A DNA stretch of 64,000 nucleotides, from positions 248,001 through 312,000 of the forward strand of contig NZ_CAJHAJ010000001.1 of the NCBI RefSeq assembly GCF_904846345.1. The letters run 5' to 3'. The stretch is from Psychrobacter maritimus (lineage in GTDB: Bacteria; Pseudomonadota; Gammaproteobacteria; Pseudomonadales; Moraxellaceae). Positions 16,029-25,636 of the stretch are shown here, one piece after another. The notes under the pieces are model-generated. The model was not told the origin of the DNA. It searched no databases and saw only the letters and a list, made by a program, of their open reading frames with translations. The stretch's first letter is position 1, and each line of letters opens with the position of its first letter. A program made the position numbers and the translations under genes.

Positions 16029-17960
16029 CTAAGGCGTGATAAAAATCAACGCCAAACGAATGGTGTTGTAATCGATGCTTTGCTTGAGATGGTCAAAGAT
16101 TGGGCGCAGCTTAATACTGCCATCATCATTAAAGTCATTTGGATTGTTGGCGACTTTAATCGCGACATAAGCATTACCCACTGCCGTCATCACTTCATCG
16201 TCTGGGCGCAAATGATCACAAGCAAGGCTTGGGTCTTGAGATTTTAGCTCGCCAATATGACGCATAATGGTCGATTGTGATAGCTGACGCGCTTGCGAAA
16301 TCTCCGCAATAGATAAGCTTTCTTCTAATAATATTCGGGTGGCGAGCAAGGTACTGTCCGACTTATCTGATACTTGATTGCCAAGTTTTTGTTTTTTGTC
16401 TATTTGTGCCTGCTGTTGCTCGCGGCGTTTTTTCTGCAAATTGGCATAAGCATCAATCACTGATTTGTTAAGCGTTCCACCTGACTTTAAGATAAACTTC
16501 TCATGTGCTTGCGTCATACTTTCTTCATCAAGCATCGCATAATTGGCATCAGCCTCATCAGACAATGCTAAAAAGCGTTTGTCAGCGCCGCGTGCGAGCG
16601 GATCAAGCTGCAAGCTCATGTCATTCATACCGAGCAGTTGTAAACCTGCCAATGACTTTAGCCGTGATAATGCCACATAACCTTGTCCCAGCTCAAAGGT
16701 GCGCGATAAATCAATCTCTGCTGCATCAAGGGTCATACCTTGTGATTTATGAATGGTAATTGCCCAAGCCAGACATAAGGGCACTTGCTCGTAGCTTGCC
16801 AGCACATCGCCGGTCTCATCTTCGATAATCCATTCTTCCGGCTCAGCGATAACCTCACGACCAGAATTCAGCCTAACCACGGGCATTTTTTGCGTCGTTG
16901 GTTTTTTAACTTTTGGTTTCTCTTTATCCTTGGTGGTCTTTTTACCTTTGCCTTTTATACTCTTATCAGTATCACTTTCAATGCTTTCACTATCGTCTTC
17001 TATCAAATCATCATTATTGTCTTTATCATCGTTAATTTTTACCGCGGCAAAGCCTATCAGCTCGCCCATGGTGCCGTTAGAGACGCCAAGCTCGGTATTG
17101 TTTTTGATAAACATCACCTTAGCCCCGACTTTCAATACCAAATCATCTTGGGTACGGACGGTCTTTTTAAGGGTCTCAACCAGTTTACTATCGCCCGTAG
17201 AGGTGGCGGTAAAACGCATCATCTCGCCATCTAATGCGGCAAGTTCTTTATCATTGATACTATTAACGTTGAGATTATGGGTATAGAGACGGGTACGTTT
17301 GATATCGACGTTTTGATCAAAGGTGGCCTCTAAAGCAGCAATCGCCTCAAAAGTCACTTCTTGACGGCGAATTTGATTGAGGATATCGTCCAAATCAAGT
17401 CCGCCATTCGCCGCTTCGCTCACCTGACGATGTTGCTCAGATAAGTAGCAAATATGGAACTTAGCATCAAGCCATGCTTCAGACATAAAGGCAAACTTTT
17501 CACGGTTGGTTTCGCCCTTACTACCAATCGGTGGCAACTGAAAAAAGTCGCCGGCAACGACGACCTGAATACCACCAAACGCTGCATCATTTTTGCGTAC
17601 GTGCTTAAGCACTTGGCTGACCAAATTAATCTGCTTAGCGTGCAGCATCGATATCTCATCGATAATCAATACCGCAGTATCTTTTAATCTATCTGCCAAA
17701 AATTGCTTACGTGATAAATTGCTCAAATCGCGATCAGTCAGCTCATCCTTGATACCAATGCCCGACCAACTATGAATGGTCGTGCCGTTCATGTGCGTGG
17801 CGGCAATGCCCGTACTCGCGGTAACAGCCACAGGAACACGGCGCGCGCGCAAATAGTCAATATATTGGTTGAGAGTATAAGTCTTACCTGAACCTGCTGA
17901 GCCCGTCAAAAATACATTTTGACCCGTTTTTAAGATATCAAGAGCAGAAGATTGACGCAT
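16029..17960 (-). CDS. PIF1/RecD-like superfamily 1 DNA helicase with C-terminal helix-turn-helix
   Basis: This 643-residue ATPase has Walker A GSAGSGKT at 20-27, motif Ia TASTGIAATH, Walker B LIIDEIS around 101 and the C-terminal helicase part HKSQGMTLDAAEIDLSR with GQGYVALSRL, as in PIF1-like 5'-3' helicases. Between the motor halves is a low-complexity insertion of about 45 acidic then basic residues (roughly 310-360). The last 110 residues hold a helix-turn-helix (SLSIAEISQARQLSQSTIMR) like the RecQ/PIF1 C-terminal domain. It probably unwinds structured DNA such as G-quadruplexes or stalled forks. It is a single gene. Confidence 0.9.
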   Translation of the reverse strand: MRQSSALDILKTGQNVFLTGSAGSGKTYTLNQYIDYLRARRVPVAVTASTGIAATHMNGTTIHSWSGIGIKDELTDRDLSNLSRKQFLADRLKDTAVLIIDEISMLHAKQINLVSQVLKHVRKNDAAFGGIQVVVAGDFFQLPPIGSKGETNREKFAFMSEAWLDAKFHICYLSEQHRQVSEAANGGLDLDDILNQIRRQEVTFEAIAALEATFDQNVDIKRTRLYTHNLNVNSINDKELAALDGEMMRFTATSTGDSKLVETLKKTVRTQDDLVLKVGAKVMFIKNNTELGVSNGTMGELIGFAAVKINDDKDNNDDLIEDDSESIESDTDKSIKGKGKKTTKDKEKPKVKKPTTQKMPVVRLNSGREVIAEPEEWIIEDETGDVLASYEQVPLCLAWAITIHKSQGMTLDAAEIDLSRTFELGQGYVALSRLKSLAGLQLLGMNDMSLQLDPLARGADKRFLALSDEADANYAMLDEESMTQAHEKFILKSGGTLNKSVIDAYANLQKKRREQQQAQIDKKQKLGNQVSDKSDSTLLATRILLEESLSIAEISQARQLSQSTIMRHIGELKSQDPSLACDHLRPDDEVMTAVGNAYVAIKVANNPNDFNDDGSIKLRPIFDHLKQSIDYNTIRLALIFITP

Positions 17961-18097
17961 ATATCTAAACCAATTTAGTTAATAGTAATAAGAAAAAGAG
18001 CTTAAGCACAAATTATGAGGGAAAAGCTATCCACAATTATAACAGCTACGCCAGTTTTGCGAACCACTTTAACCCGTCAAGCTTACATAACCTAAAG

Positions 18098-18125
18098 TTA
18101 TATGATACGAAATATATCATTATAA
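18098..18125. promoter_or_regulatory. Imperfect palindrome upstream of aldehyde dehydrogenase
   Basis: ATGATA (18102-18107) and TATCAT (18115-18120) are inverted around seven bases, with partly matching TTAT/ATAA flanks. It lies about 110 bases before the aldehyde dehydrogenase start, so it could be an operator. No regulator is encoded next to it. Confidence 0.4.
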
Positions 18126-18234
18126 AAAGTCATTATCGCTCAAAGCCAAAGCTCAGTACGATAGAGTCATAGCTTGGTCAGGAAGGCCAGGTATGTTTAT
18201 CTATATAACCATAGTACACAACAAGGAATCGTTC

Positions 18235-19761
18235 ATGTTATACGCTTATCCCAATACTGAAAAAAGCCCCGTTCAATTCCGCAAAAAATATGACAACTTT
18301 ATCAATGGTGAGTGGGTCGCGCCAGTCGATGGCGAATACTTTGATAACTCAAGTCCAATCGACGGTAAAGTTTTTTGTCAGGTCGCACGCTCAAAAGCAG
18401 CCGATGTCGAAGCGGCGCTAGATGCTGCTCATGCCGCAAAAGACGCATGGGGTAAAACCAGTGTCACTGAACGCTCTAATATGTTGCTCAAACTTGCCGA
18501 CGGTATCGAAGCCAACTTAGAGGCAATCGCCATCGCCGAAAGTTATGAAAACGGTAAACCCGTACGTGAAACCCTCGCTGCTGATATTCCAATCGCCATC
18601 GACCATTTGCGTTATTTCGCTGGCGTTATTCGTGCACAAGAAGGCGGCATTAGCCAAATTGATGAAGACACGGTCGCCTATCATTTCCATGAGCCGCTTG
18701 GCGTCGTCGGTCAAATCATTCCTTGGAACTTCCCTATTCTAATGGCGATTTGGAAAATTGCCCCAGCCCTTGCCGCTGGTAACTGTATCGTCCTTAAGCC
18801 TGCCGAGCAAACGCCTGCTTCTGTTTTGTACATGCTTGACGTCATAGGCGCGGCGGACATTTTACCGAAAGGCGTACTAAACGTCATTAATGGCTTTGGC
18901 GTTGAAGCTGGTAAGCCAATCGCTTCTAATCCACGTATTGATAAAGTGTCCTTTACGGGTGAAACCACCACTGGTCGCTTAATCATGCAATACGCCAGTG
19001 AAAATATCATTCCAGTCACGCTAGAGTTGGGTGGCAAAAGTCCAAACATCTTCTTTGCCGATATCATGGATGAAGACGATGACTTCTTAGATAAAGCGGT
19101 TGAAGGCTTGGTCATGTTTGCGCTCAACCAAGGTGAGGTCTGTACTTGCCCTTCACGCGCATTGGTACATGAGAGCATCTATGATGAATTTATGAAACGC
19201 TGTATCGCCCGCGTTAAAGCCATCAAAATGGGCAACCCACTTGATACCGATACCATGATTGGCGCGCAAGCCAGCTCAGATCAGTTAGAAAAAATCCTCT
19301 CTTATTTAGATATCGGTAAAAAAGAAGGTGCAAAAGTCCTTGTCGGCGGTGAGCTTGCCAAACACGATGGCGACATGGCAAACGGTTATTATGTACAGCC
19401 AACCATCTTTGAGGGCACCAATGAGATGCGCGTGTTCCAAGAAGAAATCTTTGGTCCTGTGCTAGCTGTCACGACCTTTAAAGACGATGAAGAAGCGCTG
19501 GCTCTCGCCAATGACACTTTATACGGTCTCGGTGCTGGCGTCTGGACACGTAATGGTACGCGCGCTTATCGTTTCGGTCGCGGCATTAAAGCTGGTCGCG
19601 TTTGGACCAATTGCTATCATCTCTATCCTGCGCATTCAGCGTTTGGTGGTTATAAGCAGTCTGGTATCGGTCGCGAAAACCATTTAATGATGCTCGATCA
19701 CTATCAGCAAACCAAAAACATGCTGGTATCTTATAGTCCTAAAGCGATGGGCTTCTTTTAA
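18235..19761 (+). CDS. Aldehyde dehydrogenase, acetaldehyde dehydrogenase II type (ExaC/AldB-like)
   Basis: This 508-residue NAD(P)-dependent enzyme oxidises aldehydes to carboxylic acids. ATG 18235 is preferred: AAGGA is seven bases upstream, and the 14 codons above it lack a ribosome site. The active site has Glu264 in LELGGKSP and Cys303 in GEVCTCPSR; the CxC pair is typical of the AcoD/ExaC acetaldehyde dehydrogenase group. IIPWNFP is the cofactor site. It is followed, after a terminator-like hairpin, by a DUF779 gene and then a GMC alcohol dehydrogenase, which supports an alcohol-to-acid pathway. Confidence 0.93.
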   Translation: MLYAYPNTEKSPVQFRKKYDNFINGEWVAPVDGEYFDNSSPIDGKVFCQVARSKAADVEAALDAAHAAKDAWGKTSVTERSNMLLKLADGIEANLEAIAIAESYENGKPVRETLAADIPIAIDHLRYFAGVIRAQEGGISQIDEDTVAYHFHEPLGVVGQIIPWNFPILMAIWKIAPALAAGNCIVLKPAEQTPASVLYMLDVIGAADILPKGVLNVINGFGVEAGKPIASNPRIDKVSFTGETTTGRLIMQYASENIIPVTLELGGKSPNIFFADIMDEDDDFLDKAVEGLVMFALNQGEVCTCPSRALVHESIYDEFMKRCIARVKAIKMGNPLDTDTMIGAQASSDQLEKILSYLDIGKKEGAKVLVGGELAKHDGDMANGYYVQPTIFEGTNEMRVFQEEIFGPVLAVTTFKDDEEALALANDTLYGLGAGVWTRNGTRAYRFGRGIKAGRVWTNCYHLYPAHSAFGGYKQSGIGRENHLMMLDHYQQTKNMLVSYSPKAMGFF

Positions 19762-19792
19762 AGCTGTTTTTTGTTATTTTATAAATGAATCA

Positions 19793-19824
19793 ATGCAATC
19801 TATCGCTAGGTAGATTGCATTTTT
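19793..19824 (+). terminator. Terminator or attenuator after aldehyde dehydrogenase
   Basis: A perfect 10-bp stem (ATGCAATCTA 19793-19802 with 19811-19820), eight-base loop and following T run stand between the dehydrogenase and the DUF779 gene, so the latter may be expressed at a lower level. Confidence 0.8.
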
Positions 19825-19878
19825 GCTTTAAAGCTCATCAGCAAAAATGAGCGATTTATAGATTAAAAGGAGTTAATT

Positions 19879-20205
19879 ATGAAACTTGAAGCAACAGAAT
19901 CCTGCAAAGCATTAATCGAATTACTCAAATCTAAACATGGCGAGCTGATGTTTCATCAATCAGGCGGCTGCTGCGATGGTAGCTCACCGATGTGTTATCC
20001 ATTGGGCGAGTTTAAAGTGGGCGGCCAAGACGTGCTCATCGGCGAGCTCGCTGGCTGTCCCTTTTATATGGGTAAAGCGCAGCATAAACTTTGGCAACAT
20101 ACCGATTTGACCATCGATGTGGTCGATGGACGCGGGGCCAGTTTTTCATTAGAAATACCTGAAGGTAAGCGCTTTATCGTCCGTTCAGAAATATGCGCAG
20201 TGTAA
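19879..20205 (+). CDS. DUF779 protein, aldehyde dehydrogenase-associated
   Basis: This 108-residue soluble protein belongs to the DUF779 family, which is commonly found next to acetaldehyde dehydrogenase genes. It is cysteine-rich in its first half: FHQSGGCCDGSSPMC, then ELAGCPFYMG and a histidine-containing AQHKLWQHTDLTIDV, which could bind a metal. Its exact role is unknown; a chaperone or cofactor-handling role for the dehydrogenase is inferred from the conserved neighbourhood. A ribosome site AAGGAG precedes the start. Confidence 0.88.
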   Translation: MKLEATESCKALIELLKSKHGELMFHQSGGCCDGSSPMCYPLGEFKVGGQDVLIGELAGCPFYMGKAQHKLWQHTDLTIDVVDGRGASFSLEIPEGKRFIVRSEICAV

Positions 20206-20437
20206 AATGCTACTTTATTCACAATAAGCCATCAGTGTCATATCAGAACATTTTTATATTTTATTGGCCGTTGAATTTTTCATAATATTTTGAAAAATAT
20301 CACTTTGCCAAATACCACTTGGTCATTTTTATTGCATTATTTAACCAAAATAATAGATACTGTAAGACGGAAGCGATTTTAGAAGCTCGCTTTAATGAGC
20401 ACGTTTTAATAAGCATGGATGCTATAAGGAAGATAAC

Positions 20438-22081
20438 ATGGAAGTTGATCCAAAGTTTGATTACGTCATCGTGGGTGGCGGTTCTGCAGGCTGCGTGCTT
20501 GCCAGCCGGCTGACAGAAAATCCAGACCTCAGTGTCTGCCTATTAGAATACGGCGGTGAAGGCAAAGACCTTGCAGTTCGTGTCCCTGCAGGTTTGATTC
20601 TCCTAGTCCCAGGCAAGCCGCTGAAATTGAACAATTGGTGCTTTCATACTACCCCGCAAGCGCATCTGAATAACCGGCGCGGCTTCCAACCACGTGGTCA
20701 ATGTTTAGGTGGCTCATCAGCGATTAATGCCATGATTTATACCCGTGGCAGTGCCTTAGACTATGAGCGCTGGGTTGAGCAAGGCTGCGAAGGTTGGGGT
20801 TTTGACGATGTGTTGCCCTACTTTATTAAAGCAGAAAACAATATCCATGGCGCAGATGAACTGCATGGTGACAGTGGACCTTTGCATGTCAGTGATTTAC
20901 TAAGTCCACGTGATATCTCAAAAGCATTTGTAGAAGCTGCCGTTGCCAATGGTTTAGATCAAAATGATGACTTTAATGGCAAAAAACAAGACGGTGCAGG
21001 CTTATATCAAGTCACCCATTTTCATGGCGAAAAACAAGGTCAACGCTGCTCTGCGGCGGCCGCTTATTTGCATCCAGTTCAAAGCCGACCCAATCTGACC
21101 GTCATTACCCACGCCCAAGCCAACCGCGTCATCTTTGAAGACAAACAAGCCGTTGGCGTCGCTTATGAAAAAGATGGCGTCGAGCATACGGTGATGGCAA
21201 ACCATGAAGTCATTTTATCTGGTGGCGCTTTTGGCTCACCCAAAGTCCTGATGTTATCGGGTATTGGTCCTGCTGTGCATTTGCAGTCACATGATATCGA
21301 AGTCTTAGTCGATGCGCCCGAGGTTGGCGGTAACCTGCAAGACCATTTAGACGTCGTCTTTGATTATAAGGTTAATACCACTGATGTCATCGGTATTGGT
21401 ATGGCAAGCATTTCAACCTTAACCAAAAGCATTCGCCAGTGGAGAAAGGATGGCACAGGCCTCTTGTCTACCAACTATGCTGAAGCGGGTGCGTTTTTTA
21501 GTGTCGGTGATGACCCAAAAGAATGGCCTAATACCCAACTGCATTTTGTCATATCGCGCGTGATTGAGCATGGTCGTGATCTTAGACGCGGCTTTGCCGT
21601 CTCTTGTCATAGCTGCTATCTGCGCCCTGAAAGCCGCGGCACCGTTAGGCTTGATTCTGCTGACCCGTCAGCTGCGGTATTGATTGATCCAAACTATCTC
21701 TCACACCCAAAAGACGTAGAGTATATGGTGGCGGGCGCTGAGCGTACGCGCGCTATTATGCAAGAATCGCCCATCGCCAAATATATCACCGAAGACTACC
21801 CTGCTCCTTATATTGAAAAAGACGGTATGCTCGGCTATATCCGCAATAAGTCAGATACCATCTACCATCCTGTCGGTACTTGTCGTATGGGTTCAGACGA
21901 CAAATCAGTGGTCGACTTAGAATTAAAAGTACGCGGCGTCAGTGGATTACGGGTTATTGATGCGTCTGTGATGCCGACATTAATTAGCGCCAATACCAAT
22001 GCACCAACGATTATGATTGCTGAAAGAATGGCCGACCTTATTAAAGCCAACCATCATCATATTGAGCTAGCCGCGTCATAA
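20438..22081 (+). CDS. GMC-family FAD-dependent alcohol/choline dehydrogenase-like oxidoreductase
   Basis: This 547-residue flavoenzyme has the N-terminal FAD motif GGGSAG (13-18), GMC signature one around [20 protein letters not shown], signature two [15 protein letters not shown], and the C-terminal active-site pair His477 (HPVGTCRMG) with Asn521 (NTNAPT). It oxidises a primary alcohol or choline to an aldehyde and passes electrons to the respiratory chain or oxygen. Because an aldehyde dehydrogenase and DUF779 lie just upstream, an alcohol dehydrogenase of the AlkJ type is more likely than BetA. No betaine genes are near. The substrate is inferred only. Confidence 0.9.
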   Translation: MEVDPKFDYVIVGGGSAGCVLASRLTENPDLSVCLLEYGGEGKDLAVRVPAGLILLVPGKPLKLNNWCFHTTPQAHLNNRRGFQPRGQCLGGSSAINAMIYTRGSALDYERWVEQGCEGWGFDDVLPYFIKAENNIHGADELHGDSGPLHVSDLLSPRDISKAFVEAAVANGLDQNDDFNGKKQDGAGLYQVTHFHGEKQGQRCSAAAAYLHPVQSRPNLTVITHAQANRVIFEDKQAVGVAYEKDGVEHTVMANHEVILSGGAFGSPKVLMLSGIGPAVHLQSHDIEVLVDAPEVGGNLQDHLDVVFDYKVNTTDVIGIGMASISTLTKSIRQWRKDGTGLLSTNYAEAGAFFSVGDDPKEWPNTQLHFVISRVIEHGRDLRRGFAVSCHSCYLRPESRGTVRLDSADPSAAVLIDPNYLSHPKDVEYMVAGAERTRAIMQESPIAKYITEDYPAPYIEKDGMLGYIRNKSDTIYHPVGTCRMGSDDKSVVDLELKVRGVSGLRVIDASVMPTLISANTNAPTIMIAERMADLIKANHHHIELAAS

Positions 22082-22104
22082 AATACGTTAGGATGGAATG
22101 GGAT

Positions 22105-22131
22105 AAGCAGCTTATTGTGGCTGCTTTTCTT
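22105..22131 (+). terminator. Terminator after the GMC dehydrogenase
   Basis: A seven-base-pair stem (AAGCAGC 22105-22111 with GCTGCTT 22120-22126) is followed by a T-rich run. Confidence 0.65.
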
Positions 22132-22546
22132 TAACAAGCTTATCTATTCAAAACTTTATATTCAATAAAATGAGAATAAGCTGGTGGTATAAGAATGTGG
22201 CTCATATTTTTTCGTTGCTATCTTTAGAACTTATTTAGGCCATTTTATATTACCAGTCTATGTTCTGGTTTTTAGAATACTGAAAAAAATCGACAAGCTA
22301 GGTTAGCTTACTGAGTTCAGTAACGACTAATAAATTCGACAATAAAGATATTAAAACGAAACGTTTTCTATCAAAATTAGTTTATAGATGCCTTGCATTA
22401 GCAGTGTTTAACAGAGTATATTTAAACGACTTATTTATATCAGTATTTTTTGCAAACCTGACTGACGGTTTATAGAACCTGATGCATTTTTTATTTGCTT
22501 ATCAACAATACGATATAAACAATTGCTTTAAAGGGAATTAAAAGGA
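22132..22546. other. Intergenic region before dppA
   Basis: This is about 415 AT-rich bases with no supported gene. The dppA promoter should be here; no convincing consensus pair was found. Confidence 0.35.
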
Positions 22547-22595
22547 CGTCAAGCATATTTATGGTTCGCAAACGAACTTATAAAGATGCTTGGCG
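22547..22595 (+). promoter_or_regulatory. Long hairpin in the dppA leader
   Basis: Arms 22547-22568 and 22573-22595 pair over about 20 base pairs with one mismatch, one wobble and one bulge around a CAAA tetraloop. It ends 28 bases before the dppA ATG and is not followed by a T run, so it is probably a leader or RNA-stability element rather than a terminator. Confidence 0.7.
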
Positions 22596-22623
22596 ACTAA
22601 TTATAATTACATAGGATGTAATA

Positions 22624-24264
22624 ATGCAAAAATCACTTTTCAAATTGACCCTGTTGGCGACGGTTATCTTAGGTATCAGCGCCTGTAGCGGCGACAACAA
22701 AACCACTGACGGAACTGCTGCCAGCTCAGACGCCAAAGCCGCTAAAACCCTACTTTATTGCTCAGAAGGCAGCCCTGCTGGCTTCGATCCCGCACAGTAT
22801 ACGGCAGGTACGGATTTTGATGCGAGCGCCTATCCTATCTACAACGGCTTGGTAGAATTCAAAAGAGATGGCACTGAGATTCAGCCAGCCTTAGCCGAAA
22901 GCTGGGATATTAGCGAAGACGGCAAAACCTATACCTTTAATCTACGTAAAGGTGTCAAATTTGGTAAAACCGATTACTTTACCCCAACCCGCGATTTTAA
23001 TGCCGACGACGTAGTCTTTACGCTAGAACGTATCACCAATCCTGAGTTTGAATTTAATAAAGCTTATCCTGCTGAGTTCCCGTACTCAGTCGGCATGGGA
23101 TTGCCTGATCTTATCTCTACTATCGAAAAAGTCGATGAAAATACCGTAAAAATCACCCTAAGTGAAACGAACGCGCCGTTTCTGCAAAACCTAGCAATGG
23201 CCTTTGCTTACATCGATTCTGCTGAATATGCAGACAAGTTGATGGCTGCTGGTAATGCTGCTGATATCAACACCAAACCAGTAGGTACCGGACCTTTCGT
23301 CTTTACCTCCTACCAAAAAGACGCGCAAATTCGTTATACCAAAAATCCAGATTATTGGAACAAAGACGATATTCATATCGATAATCTTGTATTTGTTATC
23401 ACTAAAGACTCGGCGGTTCGTGCGCAAAAAGTGCAAGCTGGCGAATGTCATGTGTCCGCTTATCCAAAACCTGCCGAAATTGAGTCTGTTAAAAAATCTG
23501 GTAAGGCCACCGTGCTTGACCAACCCGGCTTCAACATCGGTTATGTCGGCTATAACGTTGAAAAGCCAAAGCTTAGCGACCTTAAAGTTCGTCAAGCATT
23601 AGATATGGCCATCAACAAAGACGCTATTATCAACGCCGTTTATCAAAGCGAAGGGCTTAAAGCCACTAATCCTATGCCACCCACGCAATGGGGTTACGAT
23701 AAATCGATTAAAGATGCCCCTTATGACGTCGAAAAAGCCAAAGCGCTTATGAAAGAAGCAGGAGCTGACAAACTTGCCATCAACCTCTGGTATATGCCAG
23801 TTCAGCGCCCCTACAACCCGAATGCCAAGCTCATGGCTGAAATGTTGCAAGCAGATTGGGCGAAGATTGGTGTTAATACCAAGCTGGTCACTTATGAGTG
23901 GGGCGAGTATCTAAAACGCGCCGCTAAAGGTGAGCCTGATGTTATCTTAGCAGGTTGGACGGGTGACAATGGCGATCCAGATAACTGGCTTGGTTCGCTA
24001 TTATCTTGTGATGCGGTCGGTGGCAATAACTACTCACGCTGGTGTAATAAAGACTTTGACAGTTTAGTAACCAACGCCCGTCAGATTACCAATCAAGATG
24101 ATCGCGTCAATGACTATGTAAAAGCTCAGCAGATATTTAAGGAGCAACTGCCATGGACCACGATGGCGCATTCGGTGGTAACGGTATTCACCGCACCAAA
24201 CGTCGTCGATTATAAAATCAGTCCACTTGGCTCAATACGCTTCGATGGTGTCAAGATTGAATAA
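22624..24264 (+). CDS. dppA: Dipeptide/oligopeptide ABC transporter substrate-binding lipoprotein
   Basis: This 546-residue family-5 solute-binding protein has the lipoprotein signal MQKSLFKLTLLATVILGISA with the acylated cysteine directly after, at residue 21. ESWDISEDGKTYTFNLRKGV and RQALDMAINK are DppA/SBP_bac_5 hallmarks. It captures peptides (or another small molecule such as heme) in the periplasm for DppBCDF. All five genes of the transporter follow in order. A long hairpin lies in its leader and another after its stop codon, which may set its expression apart from the membrane genes. Confidence 0.93.
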   Translation: MQKSLFKLTLLATVILGISACSGDNKTTDGTAASSDAKAAKTLLYCSEGSPAGFDPAQYTAGTDFDASAYPIYNGLVEFKRDGTEIQPALAESWDISEDGKTYTFNLRKGVKFGKTDYFTPTRDFNADDVVFTLERITNPEFEFNKAYPAEFPYSVGMGLPDLISTIEKVDENTVKITLSETNAPFLQNLAMAFAYIDSAEYADKLMAAGNAADINTKPVGTGPFVFTSYQKDAQIRYTKNPDYWNKDDIHIDNLVFVITKDSAVRAQKVQAGECHVSAYPKPAEIESVKKSGKATVLDQPGFNIGYVGYNVEKPKLSDLKVRQALDMAINKDAIINAVYQSEGLKATNPMPPTQWGYDKSIKDAPYDVEKAKALMKEAGADKLAINLWYMPVQRPYNPNAKLMAEMLQADWAKIGVNTKLVTYEWGEYLKRAAKGEPDVILAGWTGDNGDPDNWLGSLLSCDAVGGNNYSRWCNKDFDSLVTNARQITNQDDRVNDYVKAQQIFKEQLPWTTMAHSVVTVFTAPNVVDYKISPLGSIRFDGVKIE

Positions 24265-24314
24265 TCTTAACTGATGAAGTCCGGTACGACATGCACGATT
24301 GTTTAATTGCTATT

Positions 24315-24343
24315 CGGCTGGGTCAGATACTCTGCTCCAGCCG
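24315..24343 (+). promoter_or_regulatory. Intercistronic stem-loop after dppA
   Basis: CGGCTGG (24315-24321) pairs with CCAGCCG (24337-24343), with a further CAG/CTG pairing inside. There is no T run. It is placed like known stabilising hairpins between binding-protein and permease genes. Confidence 0.65.
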
Positions 24344-24432
24344 TATTTATATGAATTAAGCGCTTTGTTAAGCATCCTGTCACCGACACTCTCATCATTA
24401 CTAATATTCTAGTCATCAACTTAGAATTATTA

Positions 24433-24460
24433 AACCACAACTATTGAACCATAACTATTG
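24433..24460. repeat. 14-bp direct tandem duplication before dppB
   Basis: AACCACAACTATTG is followed at once by AACCATAACTATTG (one difference), just upstream of the dppB start at 24469. Confidence 0.75.
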
Positions 24461-24468
24461 AGCAGCCC

Positions 24469-25485
24469 ATGCTACTTTATATTTTGCGTCGTATTGCCAT
24501 TCTCATTCCTGTCTATCTTGGCTTAACGCTATCTACTTTTACCCTAATTCGGCTCGTCCCTGGAGATGCCGTCGAGATTATGATGGGTGAGCGTATGGTC
24601 GATCCAGAGCTCCATGCTCGTGCCCTAGAAAGACTTGGTTTAGACAAACCTCTCGTTATCCAATATTGGGATTATTTAAGCGGTATATTGACCGGTGATT
24701 TTGGGGTGTCTTTTCGTACCCGTACCCCCGTATTACCAGACTTCTTTGCCCATTTTGTACCAACCTTAGAGCTAGCTGTGTGCGCCATTGTCATTGCCAG
24801 TATCATTGGGGTGAGCTTAGGTATTTTTGCCGCGCTGCGCCGTGGTACATGGATTGATTACACCTTGATGTCAGGAGCGCTGGCTGGCTACTCTATGCCC
24901 ATTTATTTATTAGGACCTATCCTAACCGGTATATTTGCCCATTATCTAGGCCTATTACCCGTCGCCGGTGTGATATCTGTCGCGCAGTTTTTAGACGTCA
25001 AACCTTTATATGGCTCATGGTTATTAGGTTCCTTGACCTCAGGTGAACCTGGCGCATTTTGGGACGTGGTAAAACACTTTATCTTACCGTCTATTGCTTT
25101 ATCGACCATTCCACTCGCGATGATTGCACGCATGACGCGCTCGGCCATGCTAGAAGTGTTAGATGAGGACTACGTGCGTACGGCGCGAGCAAAAGGCTTA
25201 TCGCCGCGCCGCGTGATATTGGTACACGTTATGCGCAATGCCTTGATTACGGTGGTGACGGTGATTGGCTTACAAATGGCAACTTTGCTCGCTGGCGCTA
25301 TTATCACTGAGACTATCTTTAGTTGGCCGGGTGTTGGTAATTGGCTACTCGATGGCTTCTTTACCCGTGATTATCCTATTGTGCAAAACGGTATCTTATT
25401 GGTCGCCACCGCCTTGATTTTGGTTAGTTTATTTATTGATATTTTGTATGGTCTGATCAATCCGCGCATCAGACATACTTCTTAA
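24469..25485 (+). CDS. dppB: Dipeptide ABC transporter permease DppB
   Basis: This 338-residue inner-membrane permease has six hydrophobic segments and starts MLLYILRRIAILIPVYLGLT, the typical DppB/OppB opening. The cytoplasmic loop contacting the ATPases is present as DEDYVRTARAKGLSPRRVI (the EAA motif), followed by LLAGAIITETIFSWPG. It forms the translocation pore with DppC. It is 204 bases after dppA, separated by a hairpin and a 14-bp tandem repeat. The ribosome site is weak. Confidence 0.94.
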   Translation: MLLYILRRIAILIPVYLGLTLSTFTLIRLVPGDAVEIMMGERMVDPELHARALERLGLDKPLVIQYWDYLSGILTGDFGVSFRTRTPVLPDFFAHFVPTLELAVCAIVIASIIGVSLGIFAALRRGTWIDYTLMSGALAGYSMPIYLLGPILTGIFAHYLGLLPVAGVISVAQFLDVKPLYGSWLLGSLTSGEPGAFWDVVKHFILPSIALSTIPLAMIARMTRSAMLEVLDEDYVRTARAKGLSPRRVILVHVMRNALITVVTVIGLQMATLLAGAIITETIFSWPGVGNWLLDGFFTRDYPIVQNGILLVATALILVSLFIDILYGLINPRIRHTS

Positions 25486-25636
25486 TTTAACATTGATAAA
25501 TACTCATATTATAAATAGTGGCTATTGTTGTTTGCATGGTTTTGAGTGGTTTTTTAGCAAATGCTTAATACTTATTAAGGCTAAAACTCTAAAACTTTAA
25601 ATATTAGCAAAGCCCTAGCCACTGTAGGAAATGCTC

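Noticed and set aside
16785..17234. Long plus-strand frame of 149 codons antisense to the helicase
   Set aside because: It lies fully inside a well-supported gene on the other strand and its hydrophobic content mirrors the Asp/Lys-rich insertion.
18711..19178. 155-codon minus-strand frame within the aldehyde dehydrogenase
   Set aside because: It is an antisense shadow of a clear enzyme gene.
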